Notes: generated from the sequence alone by a model not told the origin. A stretch of 13,033 nucleotides of DNA from Bacteroidales bacterium (GCA_028701945.1 JAQVPT010000066.1:1-13033), one strand, 5' to 3'. Numbered from the stretch's first letter, positions 1 through 7,712 are shown. Numbers and translations: made by a program.

Positions 1-298
1 ACCATTAGGTCAATATTTGATAGATGGCGAACTTGTAAGCGAATATGGAGAAAGAAATTCTTACAGAATGGGTCCTTACCACAGACTTGATTTGTCCGTA
101 ACTTATGAGCATAAAAAAACTGAGAAATGGGAATCTTCGTGGAACTTCTCAGTTTTCAATGTCTATAACAGAAAAAATCCATATTTTATTTATTTTGACC
201 ACGAAGGAAATGTTCAGGATGGCTCTTATAAAACTTTTGCAAAACAAGTTTCGCTTTTCCCTGTACTACCATCGATAACATGGAATTTTAAATTTTAA
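1..298 (+). CDS. TonB-dependent outer-membrane receptor, C-terminal end (partial)
   Basis: The reading frame is open from the left edge (first full codon at base 2) to the stop at 296-298, giving about 98 residues of a larger protein. The residues alternate as in outer-membrane beta-strands (LDLSVTYEH, WNFSVFNVYNRKNPYFIYF) and the chain ends in Phe (ITWNFKF), the usual C-terminal signature of a beta-barrel inserted by the BAM machinery. The FNVYNRKNPYF-type strand is typical of Bacteroidetes TonB-dependent receptors with a carboxypeptidase-like N-terminal domain; such receptors import bulky substrates across the outer membrane. The following gene, 6 bp downstream, is a DUF4249-type lipoprotein, a common partner of this receptor class, which supports the call. 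The plug domain and any substrate clue lie outside the window. The TTG at base 17 is only an internal codon. Confidence 0.85.
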   Translation, partial: PLGQYLIDGELVSEYGERNSYRMGPYHRLDLSVTYEHKKTEKWESSWNFSVFNVYNRKNPYFIYFDHEGNVQDGSYKTFAKQVSLFPVLPSITWNFKF

Positions 299-304
299 TA
301 AAAA

Positions 305-1246
305 ATGAAACAAAAAAACATCATATCAACAATAATAATTAGCTTGATTTTTATTTCAATAGTCTCTTGTGTCAAAGATATTACGGTTGATTTACCACAT
401 CCAACAGAAAAATTAACCATCGAAGGCACAATTGAACTAAATGAGTTTCCTGTAATTTTTCTTTCAAAAAACTCAGCATATTTTGACGCAATTGACACCG
501 CTTACGTAAACGACCTTATGATAGGAAGTAATCAAGCAACAGTTATTGTTTCATCAAATGGTTTACATGACACTCTATCTGAACAAGTCGTAAGTAGATG
601 GCCATACTATGCGTTTGTTGGAACAAAATTTAAAGGTGCATTAAACTCATCTTATGACTTAAAAGTAATTTATAATGGTAAAGAGTACATATCTACCACA
701 AATATTCTTGATACTGTTGCAATTGATTCGGTAAATTTTGACTTACTTGGAAACTTAGACAGTTTAGGTTTTATAACAGTAAGGTGGCAAGACCCAACAA
801 CAACAGGAGATTATTACACTATTTACACAAAGCATGTTGGCAAACAAGATTGGTTTTACAGACCTTTCTTTAGTATGCACCTAATTGATGACAAATTACT
901 CAACGGCTCGGCAATGGAATTCTACCCAATTACTAAAGGATACGAAAGAAACGAATACTATAATGATTTTAAAGATCCTAACGACACCACGAGTTTCCTT
1001 GACAAGGTGTGTTATAAAATTGGAGATACTGTTGCTGTCAAGCTGTCTAAAATTGACAATAATGGCTATCAATTTTGGAGTAGTTGGTATCGTAATATGA
1101 TAACTGACGGAAACCCATTTACAAATCCAGCATCGGTAAAAACGAACATACAAGGAGAAAATGTAAATGGACATTGGATTGGCAGTGCATCTTATGTATG
1201 TACTTTTTATATTGCTGATAGTGTTAATATTGAAATGATTTATTAG
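305..1246 (+). CDS. DUF4249-like lipoprotein, partner of the TonB receptor
   Basis: This is a 313-residue exported protein. The N-terminus is a lipoprotein signal: Lys at 2 and 4, a hydrophobic stretch at about 6-20, and a lipobox IVSC with Cys22 as the acylation site. Mature sequence begins CVKDITVDLPHPTEKLTIEG, and the 'E-K-L-vieG' entry into a beta-rich domain is characteristic of the DUF4249 family (about 270-400 residues) found in Bacteroidetes directly downstream of TonB-dependent receptors. The ATG is 6 bp after the receptor stop, so the two are almost certainly one operon and probably translationally coupled. By analogy with SusD-like partners it may sit at the outer membrane and help the receptor, but the family has no proven function and this is inference. 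No catalytic motif was seen. The C-terminus appears intact despite the transposase remnant 20 bp downstream. Confidence 0.8.
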   Translation: MKQKNIISTIIISLIFISIVSCVKDITVDLPHPTEKLTIEGTIELNEFPVIFLSKNSAYFDAIDTAYVNDLMIGSNQATVIVSSNGLHDTLSEQVVSRWPYYAFVGTKFKGALNSSYDLKVIYNGKEYISTTNILDTVAIDSVNFDLLGNLDSLGFITVRWQDPTTTGDYYTIYTKHVGKQDWFYRPFFSMHLIDDKLLNGSAMEFYPITKGYERNEYYNDFKDPNDTTSFLDKVCYKIGDTVAVKLSKIDNNGYQFWSSWYRNMITDGNPFTNPASVKTNIQGENVNGHWIGSASYVCTFYIADSVNIEMIY

Positions 1247-1265
1247 AAATTTCATTATCATAATC

Positions 1266-1490
1266 CTAATTACCCAATTCAATTAACAAATGCACGTGAT
1301 TCGGCATTGCAATCCATTCATACATTATCACACGTTTATGATATTGAGATATTAACATTTCAAATTTGCCCAATATTTTTGGAATTATCATCCGACGACG
1401 TTCGGTGCGATATATTTTTAATTCATAAATGGTTTGGTTGGGGGTATTGTTGGATTGTGGGATATTGTAGTCGAAATTCATGAATTTCAC
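1266..1490 (-). pseudogene. REP-associated (Y1/HUH) transposase fragment, permuted and truncated
   Basis: A 74-codon minus-strand frame, opening at a GTG (1490) directly after an in-frame TAG, contains YEWIAMPNHVHLLIE. The HVH within MPNHVHLLI is the HUH metal-binding motif of Y1-type (IS200-like/RAYT) transposases, normally located roughly 60-80 residues into a protein of about 180-230 residues. The upstream part (IPQSNNTP, YRTERRRMIIPKILGKF) resembles the linker and second half of the same family, which in intact copies follows the HUH motif. Here it precedes it, so the segments are in swapped order. The catalytic Tyr region and the usual C-terminal YEHIIRN-type block are absent. It is a dead remnant, facing the end of the DUF4249 gene. 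The HUH call is strong; the permutation rests on my memory of family members. Confidence 0.65.
1473..1488. repeat. Perfect 16-bp palindrome at the edge of the transposase remnant
   Basis: GAAATTCATGAATTTC is its own reverse complement. It lies at the first codons of the transposase fragment, exactly where the recognisable protein similarity begins, so it may mark a rearrangement breakpoint or a former hairpin end. It could also be chance in AT-rich DNA. Confidence 0.5.
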
Positions 1491-1578
1491 CTACTGTAAT
1501 CCCACCACCAACATTTTCAAAATCCCTTAAAAAACCACTATTTTGAAATTAAAATTAATTATTATTTAGAATTCTATC

Positions 1579-1616
1579 TATATTTGGGGTTTTAGGCAAA
1601 CAATTTGCTATTTTTA
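1579..1616 (+). promoter_or_regulatory. Candidate promoter for the DsbD-like/trxB operon
   Basis: TATATTTG at 1579-1586 fits the Bacteroidetes -7 consensus TAnnTTTG exactly. A second near match, TATTTTTA at 1609-1616, has a TTTG 22 bp upstream (1583-1586) that could serve as -33. Either would start transcription 20-50 bases before the ATG at 1643. In such AT-rich DNA these boxes occur by chance, so the call is tentative. Confidence 0.3.
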
Positions 1617-1642
1617 CAGTTGTTAATTCTAAATTCAATAAA

Positions 1643-2095
1643 ATGAAAAAGATTTTTGCAATTATTTTATTCGCTGGTTTTGGATTGAGTACTTATGCTC
1701 AAGAATCGATCGTTAATTGGAATATACAGCAATATCGTGAGGAAACTGGCAGTCATATTTTAATAATTTCAGCAGAAATTCCGCAAGGCTGGTATATTTA
1801 TGGAATGAACATGAACGAAGGTGGACCACTCCCTTTGTTTATGAGCATCGACAACGAAGGTGAAAATGTAATTATTGCAGAATTTACCGAAATTTCTAAA
1901 GCCAAAGAAGTTTATGATGATGTATTTTCAATGAATGTCAAAAGTTATTCTGACAAAGTTGAAATTAAATGCACATTTGTACCAAAATCCGAAGTTACAG
2001 AATTTAACTTAATAATAGATGGACAGGCATGCAATAAAAAAGACGGAAGCTGCGAACAAGTTCATCAATCAATACCCGTCAAAATATTACAATAA
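1643..2095 (+). CDS. Exported DsbD-alpha-like thiol reductase domain protein
   Basis: This 150-residue protein starts with a Sec signal peptide (MKKIFAIILFAGFGLSTYA, cleavage before Gln20). The mature part matches the N-terminal (alpha) domain of the thiol:disulfide interchange protein DsbD: a Trp near the start, IPQGWYIYGMN (47-57), GPLPLFMSI (61-69), a block around YDDVFSMNVKSY (91-102), and two cysteines near the end, Cys130 and Cys137, with six residues between them. In E. coli DsbD-alpha the equivalent cysteines are five residues apart and pass electrons to periplasmic partners. The membrane and thioredoxin-like domains of full DsbD are absent, so this is a stand-alone periplasmic domain. 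It lies 39 bp upstream of trxB in the same direction, suggesting a shared redox role. Cys110 is a third cysteine of unknown role. An accessory electron carrier is likely but unproven. Confidence 0.75.
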   Translation: MKKIFAIILFAGFGLSTYAQESIVNWNIQQYREETGSHILIISAEIPQGWYIYGMNMNEGGPLPLFMSIDNEGENVIIAEFTEISKAKEVYDDVFSMNVKSYSDKVEIKCTFVPKSEVTEFNLIIDGQACNKKDGSCEQVHQSIPVKILQ

Positions 2096-2134
2096 AGGAT
2101 TAACTAAATAAAAAATTCAATAAATTAAACACAA

Positions 2135-3067
2135 ATGAGTGAAAAGGTAAAATGTTTGATTATCGGCTCAGGACCAGCCGGTTATACAGCAGCTATTTAT
2201 GCTGCACGAGCAAATTTAAGCCCTGTAATGTACGAAGGATTACAGCCAGGTGGACAGTTGACAATCACAACCGAAATTGATAATTTCCCTGGTTATCCAG
2301 AGGGAATTACAGGACCAGAAATGATGAATCAACTTAAAGCACAGGCACAAAGGTTTGATACAGATGTTAGATTTGGAATAATTACAAAAGTAGATTTATC
2401 AAAAAGACCTTTTAAAGTTATTGCAGATAATACACACGAAATTGAAGCCGAAGTTGTGATTATTGCAACTGGTGCAACAGCAAAATACCTCGGACTTGAC
2501 TCAGAGGAAAAATTTAAAGGTTTAGGTGTATCAGCTTGTGCTACTTGCGATGGTTTCTTTTATAAAGGACGTGATGTCGCAGTTGTTGGTGGTGGCGATA
2601 CGGCAGCCGAAGAAGCAACATATCTTGCTGGTATTTGCAACAAAGTTTATATGATTGTCAGAAGAGACGAGCTTCGTGCATCCAAAGCAATGCAAAAAAG
2701 AGTCGCAGAGAATCCAAAAATAGAAATTCTTTGGAATCATAACCCTGTTGAAGTTCTTGGCGACAGCTCGGGAGTTACAGGAGTGAAACTTTTCAATAAT
2801 AAAACTAACGAAGAAAAATCGATAGATATTCACGGTTTCTTTATTGCAATCGGGCATACTCCAAACTCAGACATTTTTGCAGATTATTTAGAAACGGATG
2901 AGATTGGCTATATTAAAACCAAAACAGGTTCATCAAAAACAAACATTCCGGGAGTATTTGCCTGCGGTGATGTACAAGACAGTGTGTATCGCCAAGCAGT
3001 TACTGCTGCTGGTACAGGTTGTATGGCTGCAATTGATGCCGAAAGATTTCTATCTGAAAACGAATAG
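2135..3067 (+). CDS. trxB: Thioredoxin reductase (NADPH)
   Basis: This cytoplasmic flavoenzyme of 310 residues transfers electrons from NADPH through FAD and a redox disulfide to thioredoxin; the usual family length is 305-325. Motifs in order: FAD-binding GSGPAGYTAAIYAARA (11-26), PGGQLTITTEIDNFPG (38-53), the active-site CATC (Cys135 and Cys138), NADPH-binding GGGDTAAEEA (152-161), VRRDELRAS (175-183), whose arginines contact the 2'-phosphate, and the C-terminal FAD motif GVFACGDV (273-280). All key residues are present. The ATG at 2135 gives the standard N-terminus just ahead of the dinucleotide fold. It probably shares a transcript with the DsbD-alpha-like gene 39 bp upstream, and a strong hairpin follows 19 bp after the stop. 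Confidence 0.97.
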   Translation: MSEKVKCLIIGSGPAGYTAAIYAARANLSPVMYEGLQPGGQLTITTEIDNFPGYPEGITGPEMMNQLKAQAQRFDTDVRFGIITKVDLSKRPFKVIADNTHEIEAEVVIIATGATAKYLGLDSEEKFKGLGVSACATCDGFFYKGRDVAVVGGGDTAAEEATYLAGICNKVYMIVRRDELRASKAMQKRVAENPKIEILWNHNPVEVLGDSSGVTGVKLFNNKTNEEKSIDIHGFFIAIGHTPNSDIFADYLETDEIGYIKTKTGSSKTNIPGVFACGDVQDSVYRQAVTAAGTGCMAAIDAERFLSENE

Positions 3068-3086
3068 ATTATAACACTTCATTAAT

Positions 3087-3118
3087 AAATTGGGACGTAA
3101 ACTTTTATGTCCCAATTT
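3087..3118 (+). terminator. Hairpin terminator after trxB
   Basis: A perfect 10-bp inverted repeat, AAATTGGGAC (3087-3096) and GTCCCAATTT (3109-3118), encloses a 12-nt loop that can pair further through a G-T step. It lies 19 bp after the trxB stop and before nth. The right arm ends in TTT but no long T-run follows, so efficiency is uncertain; its symmetry lets it work in either direction. Confidence 0.65.
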
Positions 3119-3148
3119 GTTGTCTAAAAAACTCATTTTAAAGTATCA

Positions 3149-3793
3149 ATGACAAAAAAGGAACGTTTCGAAAAAGTATTAGATGTATTTCGAGAAAATA
3201 TGAAATTAGCTGAAACAGAATTAAATTATGGTTCTCATTTTCAGCTACTTGTATCAGTAATTTTATCGGCTCAATGCACCGACAAAAGAGTAAATATCAT
3301 CACTCCTTACCTTTTTAATGATTATCCTGATGCAGCAACAATGAGCAATGCAAGTCCCGAGGTCATTTATGAATATATAAAATCATGTACCTATCCCAAC
3401 AACAAAGCAAAACATTTGTCAGGCATGGCTAAAATGCTAATGGAAAAACATTCGGGAATAGTTCCTGATGATGTTGAAAAACTACAAAAATTACCCGGCG
3501 TTGGACGAAAAACTGCACATGTAATTGCTTCTGTACTTTTTAGACAACCCAAAATGGCAGTTGATACTCATGTGTTCAGAGTTTCGGCACGTATAGGCTT
3601 GACTACCAACGCTAAAACAGTTTTACAAGCCGAAAAACAACTAATTAAATATATACCGACGAAAGATATTCCTGATGCTCATCATTGGTTAATACTTCAT
3701 GGCAGATATGTTTGCACAGCACGCTCACCAAAATGCTCAACTTGCATAGTATCAGATTTTTGCAAATTTTATCAACAAAACAACAAAAATTAG
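3149..3793 (+). CDS. nth: Endonuclease III (DNA glycosylase/AP lyase)
   Basis: This 214-residue base-excision-repair enzyme removes oxidised pyrimidines and cleaves the abasic site; E. coli Nth is 211 residues. The family features are all visible: LLVSVILSAQCTDKRVN (33-49), the helix-hairpin-helix LPGVGRKTAHV (115-125) with catalytic Lys121, the catalytic Asp139 in VDTHVFRVS (138-146), and the C-terminal 4Fe-4S ligands Cys189, Cys196, Cys199 and Cys205 with the exact C-x6-C-x2-C-x5-C spacing. The start is the ATG at 3149, which yields the usual N-terminal KERFEKVLDVF helix. It lies 30 bp after the trxB hairpin and 46 bp before argS. A separate promoter is expected, but I see no convincing box. 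Confidence 0.96.
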   Translation: MTKKERFEKVLDVFRENMKLAETELNYGSHFQLLVSVILSAQCTDKRVNIITPYLFNDYPDAATMSNASPEVIYEYIKSCTYPNNKAKHLSGMAKMLMEKHSGIVPDDVEKLQKLPGVGRKTAHVIASVLFRQPKMAVDTHVFRVSARIGLTTNAKTVLQAEKQLIKYIPTKDIPDAHHWLILHGRYVCTARSPKCSTCIVSDFCKFYQQNNKN

Positions 3794-3815
3794 CTTTTAT
3801 TAAAAATCTTGGTTG

Positions 3816-3823
3816 TATTTTTG
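3816..3823 (+). promoter_or_regulatory. Candidate -7 box for argS
   Basis: TATTTTTG matches the Bacteroidetes -7 consensus TAnnTTTG and ends 16 bp before the argS ATG at 3840, leaving a very short leader. No TTTG is found at the expected -33 distance, so this is only half a promoter. Confidence 0.35.
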
Positions 3824-3839
3824 CATACGACATAAAATT

Positions 3840-5618
3840 ATGGAAAAAAATATAATTAAATATATTAAAGAAGGGCTGGAAACAATATACAAAGCTGAAA
3901 TTTACGATTTAAATATCTCAGTTGAAAAAACCCGTGAAGGTATAGATGGAGACTATACTGTTGTTGTATTTCCGCTAGTAAAGTATAGTAAGAAAAAACC
4001 TGAGGATACTGCGAGAGACTTAGGAGTTTTTATTAAACAACGTTTCGATGATATTGCCTCATACAATGTTATTAAAGGTTTTTTAAACTTTAAAATGACG
4101 CAAGAATATTGGATAAACAGATTAAAGAAGCTTACGCTTAATAACGATAGACAAAAAAATGGTGGGGAACAGAAAATAATGATAGAATTTTCGTCTCCTA
4201 ACACAAATAAGCCTCTTCACCTCGGTCATATTAGAAATAATTTGCTCGGTGATTCAGTATCAAGAATTTTAAAAGCAGCTGGAAATGATGTAATAAAAGT
4301 TAATCTAATTAATGACAGAGGCATTCATATCTGCAAATCAATGTTGGCTTGGACAAAATGGGGAGAAAACAGTACACCCGATTCCACAAATCAAAAAGGA
4401 GACAAACTTGTTGGTGAGTATTACGTACTTTTCGATAAAAAATATAAAGAGCAAATCGCCGAACTCGTAAATACTGGAATGACAGAGGATGAAGCTAAAG
4501 AAAAAGCTCCTCTAATGTTAGAAACTCGTGAAATTTTGCAAAAATGGGAAGCAGGCGATAAAGACATACGCAGTACTTGGGCAATGATGAACTCGTGGGT
4601 TTATGATGGGTTTGAACAAACTTACAATAAACTGGGTATTAGTTTTGACAAAATATATTACGAATCGTCAACTTATCTTTTGGGCAAAGAACTTGTATCA
4701 ACAGGACTTGAAAAAGGCATTTTTACAAAAGACCCCGACAACTCTGTTTGGATAGACTTAACAGAAGAAGGGCTAGACCGAAAAATCCTGCTCCGAAGCG
4801 ATGGCACGACTGTTTATATGACTCAAGACCTTGGGACAGCATTTGAGCGTTTTGATGAATTCAATCCAGACAAAATGATTTATGTTGTTGGTAATGAACA
4901 AGATTATCACTTTAATGTACTAAAGAAAATTGTTGGACGTTTTGATGCTGATTATTCCTCAAAAATAGAGCATTTATCGTACGGAATGGTTGAACTTCCT
5001 GAAGGTAAAATGAAATCTCGTGAAGGTACAGTTGTTGATGCAGATGATTTAATAGAAGAAATGATTTTGACGGCAACAAAAATTTCAGAGGAAAGTGGTA
5101 AAATGGATGATTTATCTGAAAGCGAACGTGAACGGATTATCAAAATGATTGCATTAGGAGCACTAAAATATTATATTATAAAAGTTGACCCAAAAAAACA
5201 AATGACTTTTAATCCGAAAGAGTCCATTGACTTTACTGGTAATACTGGGCCTTTTATACAATATACCCATGCCCGCATTTGCTCAATCCTTCGTAAAGCC
5301 GAACAAATGAACATCAAATTCATAGGAAAAATATCGACCGAAACCCAATTGTTAAATTGCGAAATTAAAATCTTATCCGCTTTAACCGAATTTGACGAGA
5401 TAATCAACGAATCTGCGAACAGGCTAGATCCAGGTATAATTGCAAACTATATTTTTAGTCTTGCTAAAGAATTTAACCAGTTTTATCACGATCATTCTAT
5501 TCTCAAAGAAAAGAATGCAGAAATTTTGCAATTTAGGCTTCAACTTTCACATCAAGTCGCTCGGACAATTAAAAATGGGATGGAACTTCTCGGTATTGAA
5601 GTACCTGAAAAAATGTAA
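3840..5618 (+). CDS. argS: Arginyl-tRNA synthetase
   Basis: This class I aminoacyl-tRNA synthetase charges tRNA-Arg with arginine in the cytoplasm. The ATG at 3840 gives 592 residues, against 577 in E. coli; the open frame extends nine codons further to a TTG at 3813, but that would place the candidate -7 box inside the gene and adds nothing family-like. An N-terminal Add-1-type tRNA-recognition domain (about 1-105) is followed by the ATP-binding HIGH variant HLGH (127-130) within FSSPNTNKPLHLGHIRN, LRSDGTTVYMTQDLGTA (318-334), VGNEQDYHF (350-358), the KMSKS-equivalent KMKSREG (390-396), and the anticodon-binding DALR-like C-terminus ending MELLGIEVPEKM. As is common for ArgRS, the KMSKS motif is degenerate. 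It is complete, with nothing unusual. Confidence 0.96.
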   Translation: MEKNIIKYIKEGLETIYKAEIYDLNISVEKTREGIDGDYTVVVFPLVKYSKKKPEDTARDLGVFIKQRFDDIASYNVIKGFLNFKMTQEYWINRLKKLTLNNDRQKNGGEQKIMIEFSSPNTNKPLHLGHIRNNLLGDSVSRILKAAGNDVIKVNLINDRGIHICKSMLAWTKWGENSTPDSTNQKGDKLVGEYYVLFDKKYKEQIAELVNTGMTEDEAKEKAPLMLETREILQKWEAGDKDIRSTWAMMNSWVYDGFEQTYNKLGISFDKIYYESSTYLLGKELVSTGLEKGIFTKDPDNSVWIDLTEEGLDRKILLRSDGTTVYMTQDLGTAFERFDEFNPDKMIYVVGNEQDYHFNVLKKIVGRFDADYSSKIEHLSYGMVELPEGKMKSREGTVVDADDLIEEMILTATKISEESGKMDDLSESERERIIKMIALGALKYYIIKVDPKKQMTFNPKESIDFTGNTGPFIQYTHARICSILRKAEQMNIKFIGKISTETQLLNCEIKILSALTEFDEIINESANRLDPGIIANYIFSLAKEFNQFYHDHSILKEKNAEILQFRLQLSHQVARTIKNGMELLGIEVPEKM

Positions 5619-5686
5619 TCTTACTTTTTGACACAGTAAAGAGATAGTCAATTTATTTGCAAATTCTCATTACATAAATGGAATAC

Positions 5687-6139
5687 TTACAAAGCAATTT
5701 TCATTTGCCAAGCATCAGTTTCATCTTTATAATATGATTTTAAGACAGTTGTTTTTTTAAAACCATATTTTTCATAAAAAACGATAGCATTTGTATTGTT
5801 AATTCGAACCTCAAGACTTAATGATTTTTTGTTAAGTTTAATAGCCATAACAACAGCATAATCTAACAATTTTCTTGCTATTCCTTGCCCACGAAACTTC
5901 TCGTCAACAACAATGGAATATACTCGTAAATTTCCTACATTTTTTCTATTTAACAAAACCATTGAGGCAGCAATACTATTATCGACTTCAACAATTACAA
6001 AAAATGATTTCGCTTTTGTAATCAAATATTTGATTTGTCTCTGTGAGAAAGCATCTAATGCAAAATTATTAGTTTCTAACTGACAAATTTTATGGCTATC
6101 AGTCAAAATAGCATTGCGTAAAACAATTTTATCAGACAT
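5687..6139 (-). CDS. RimI-like GNAT N-acetyltransferase
   Basis: This 150-residue single-domain GNAT enzyme transfers acetyl from acetyl-CoA to an amine. The acetyl-CoA pyrophosphate loop is RGQGIA (83-88) after the strand VYSIVVDEKF, and the motif-B region LEVRINNTNAIVFYEKYGF (109-127) closely resembles RimI, which acetylates protein N-termini. The gene overlaps the end of the ATP-grasp gene by 8 bp (its ATG at 6139 and the upstream TGA share ATGTCTGA), a sign of translational coupling. That coupling suggests acetylation of the ATP-grasp product or of its substrate rather than a general ribosomal role, but this is inference. The gene converges on argS with 68 bp between the stops and no clear terminator. 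Confidence 0.85.
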   Translation of the reverse strand: MSDKIVLRNAILTDSHKICQLETNNFALDAFSQRQIKYLITKAKSFFVIVEVDNSIAASMVLLNRKNVGNLRVYSIVVDEKFRGQGIARKLLDYAVVMAIKLNKKSLSLEVRINNTNAIVFYEKYGFKKTTVLKSYYKDETDAWQMKIAL

Positions 6140-7607
6140 AATAATTATGTTTTTTCTCTAGAGCATTAACAAAGTGATTTATTATTCTATAATACAATTC
6201 GTCTCCTAGGATTGCGTCTTCAATTTCGAAATCGATACTTGGATTATCATTTATCTCAATAACTACAGCTTTATTGTTAATCATCTGAAGATCAACGCCA
6301 TACAATCCTTTACCAATAAGCAGACTTGCTTTTACGGCGGTTTTAATGATCGATTGAGGCACTTGATATATTGGCACGGTTTCAGAATTTCCACAACGGC
6401 TTTTACCAGATTCTAAATGATGATATATCTGCCAGTGTCCCTTCGCCATAAAATATTTACAAGCAAATAGAGGCTCCCCGTTCAAAACTCCAATTCGCCA
6501 ATCAAATTCAGTTGGGATAAACTCCTGAGCCAAGACTATCGCAGAAGCTTCAAACAATTCGTTAAGGATTAATTTATAATCGTTCTCATTTTTCACTTTC
6601 TTCATTCCAAAAGAAAATGAACCATCAGGAATTTTAACAATAAACGGCACACCTAACCAATCCGATATTTCGGCAAATGATAAAGTATCTGATTTGAAAA
6701 TTAATTTTGATTTTGGTGCTGGGATTTTCTCTTTAGTCAGTAACTCATTAAGAAACACTTTGTTAGTACATCTAATAATCGAAACAGGATCGTCAATGAC
6801 AACCATATCTGCCAATTTTGCTTTTAACGCCAAATCGTAAGTAATATGATTAAGTGAAGTCGTAGCTCTAATAAACAGAGCGTCAAACTCCATAAGTCGA
6901 TTAATATCTTCTTCCGAAATAAGTTCGGCGTGGATATTCATTTTCTTAGCAATTTTCAGAAACTTATTCAATGCCTTAGTATCACTTGGTGGTAAAACCT
7001 CTTTGGGATCATAAAAAATTGCAAGTCCAAATCTACTCGATTTTGGCATTTTAGGGTCTCTCCAGACTTTTTTATTAAAATTATCCAATAGCTCAGCGAA
7101 TACATCTTGCTCTACATCAGACAAACTATTTAATTGCACCATATTCACACTTTCAATTTGATTATGAGCACGATTTAATAATACAATTTCGATAATTGGA
7201 CACGGATAATTATCAAAAATGTATCGTGCTATTTTCTCAAGTCCCTTTTCTGCACAATTACCAAAATATATTTTGAGATGATATTTTTCGCAGGTAGGAT
7301 TAGCCTTTTGTATCCACTGATAAAATATTTTTTGCAAACTTCTATCAAGACGTATCCCTGCTCCAGACTCGATGCGATTAAGAACTTCGACACCTGGAAT
7401 AATTTTATGACCTCTTGCTTGAGCTAATAATGAACAATAATAACCCTCGTCATTATATTCTAGATTATTACTCAAATTAATAACAACTTTAGTATCTGCA
7501 CCCATTGATTCTAATTGCAGATAATCAGAAACACTCATAATGCTTTTGGTCTGATAAAATGGTTTCCACTCATTTAAGTCATCTAACAGAATTAATACTT
7601 TTTGCAT
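6132..7607 (-). CDS. RimK-like ATP-grasp ligase with RLAN N-terminal domain
   Basis: This 491-residue ligase has two parts. Residues about 1-180 match the RimK-like ATP-grasp N-terminal (RLAN) type: KVLILLDDLNEW near the start and LEYNDEGYYCSLLAQARGHKIIPGV (49-73). Residues about 190-485 form a RimK-like ATP-grasp domain: DDPVSIIRCTNKVFLNELL (272-290), PFIVKIPDGSFSFGMKKV (321-338), VLAQEFIPTEFDWRIGVLNG (358-377) and the Mg-binding tail VVIEINDNPSIDF (448-460). The family uses ATP to join a carboxylate to an amine, often adding amino acids to a peptide or protein; the substrate here is unknown. Plain RimK is about 300 residues and lacks the RLAN region. The 8-bp overlap with the GNAT gene at its 3' end suggests a two-enzyme pathway. 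A weak -7-like TAATTTCG (7639 to 7632, minus strand) precedes the ATG. Confidence 0.85.
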   Translation of the reverse strand: MQKVLILLDDLNEWKPFYQTKSIMSVSDYLQLESMGADTKVVINLSNNLEYNDEGYYCSLLAQARGHKIIPGVEVLNRIESGAGIRLDRSLQKIFYQWIQKANPTCEKYHLKIYFGNCAEKGLEKIARYIFDNYPCPIIEIVLLNRAHNQIESVNMVQLNSLSDVEQDVFAELLDNFNKKVWRDPKMPKSSRFGLAIFYDPKEVLPPSDTKALNKFLKIAKKMNIHAELISEEDINRLMEFDALFIRATTSLNHITYDLALKAKLADMVVIDDPVSIIRCTNKVFLNELLTKEKIPAPKSKLIFKSDTLSFAEISDWLGVPFIVKIPDGSFSFGMKKVKNENDYKLILNELFEASAIVLAQEFIPTEFDWRIGVLNGEPLFACKYFMAKGHWQIYHHLESGKSRCGNSETVPIYQVPQSIIKTAVKASLLIGKGLYGVDLQMINNKAVVIEINDNPSIDFEIEDAILGDELYYRIINHFVNALEKKHNYYV

Positions 7608-7680
7608 GATTTTAACAATTAATAATTGTAGCGAAATTAAGTAATTATTTTATATATTGATTTATTATTTTAATTATTTT

Positions 7681-7712
7681 AACCGAGAAAAGAGAACCGA
7701 GAACCGAGAACC
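7681..7712. repeat. Heptanucleotide tandem repeat (AACCGAG)n
   Basis: The stretch reads AACCGAG, AAAAGAG, AACCGAG, AACCGAG, AACC: four and a half 7-bp units, the second altered at two positions. It lies in the 121-bp gap between the two minus-strand genes, just upstream of the ATP-grasp gene, and is distinctly richer in G and C than the nearly pure A/T run beside it (about 7618-7680). Copy number may vary by slippage. Confidence 0.75.

Larger units (their letters stand above)
1247..1642. other. Intergenic stretch with transposase remnant and leader of the DsbD-like gene
   Basis: No intact gene is seen here. About 225 bp (1266-1490) is the decayed minus-strand transposase fragment listed separately, ending at a perfect 16-bp palindrome (1473-1488). 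From 1491 to 1642 the sequence is AT-rich non-coding DNA that holds the candidate promoter elements for the gene starting at 1643. No convincing terminator for the receptor/lipoprotein operon is visible. Confidence 0.6.

Noticed and set aside
896..1282. A 128-codon minus-strand frame opposite the DUF4249-like gene
   Set aside because: It is the antisense shadow of a well-supported coding region and has no recognisable motif.
1631..2124. The 12-mer AAATTCAATAAA occurring before both the DsbD-like gene (1631-1642) and trxB (2113-2124)
   Set aside because: A/T-only-like words of this length are common in these leaders; no symmetry or further copies support an operator.
3813..3839. Upstream TTG start for argS adding nine residues
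   Set aside because: The added residues are not family-like and cover the candidate -7 box; the ATG at 3840 gives the usual ArgRS N-terminus.
5619..5686. Possible bidirectional terminator between argS and the GNAT gene
   Set aside because: Only weak 5-bp arms (TTACT with AGTAA, AATTT with AAATT) are present, not enough for a call.
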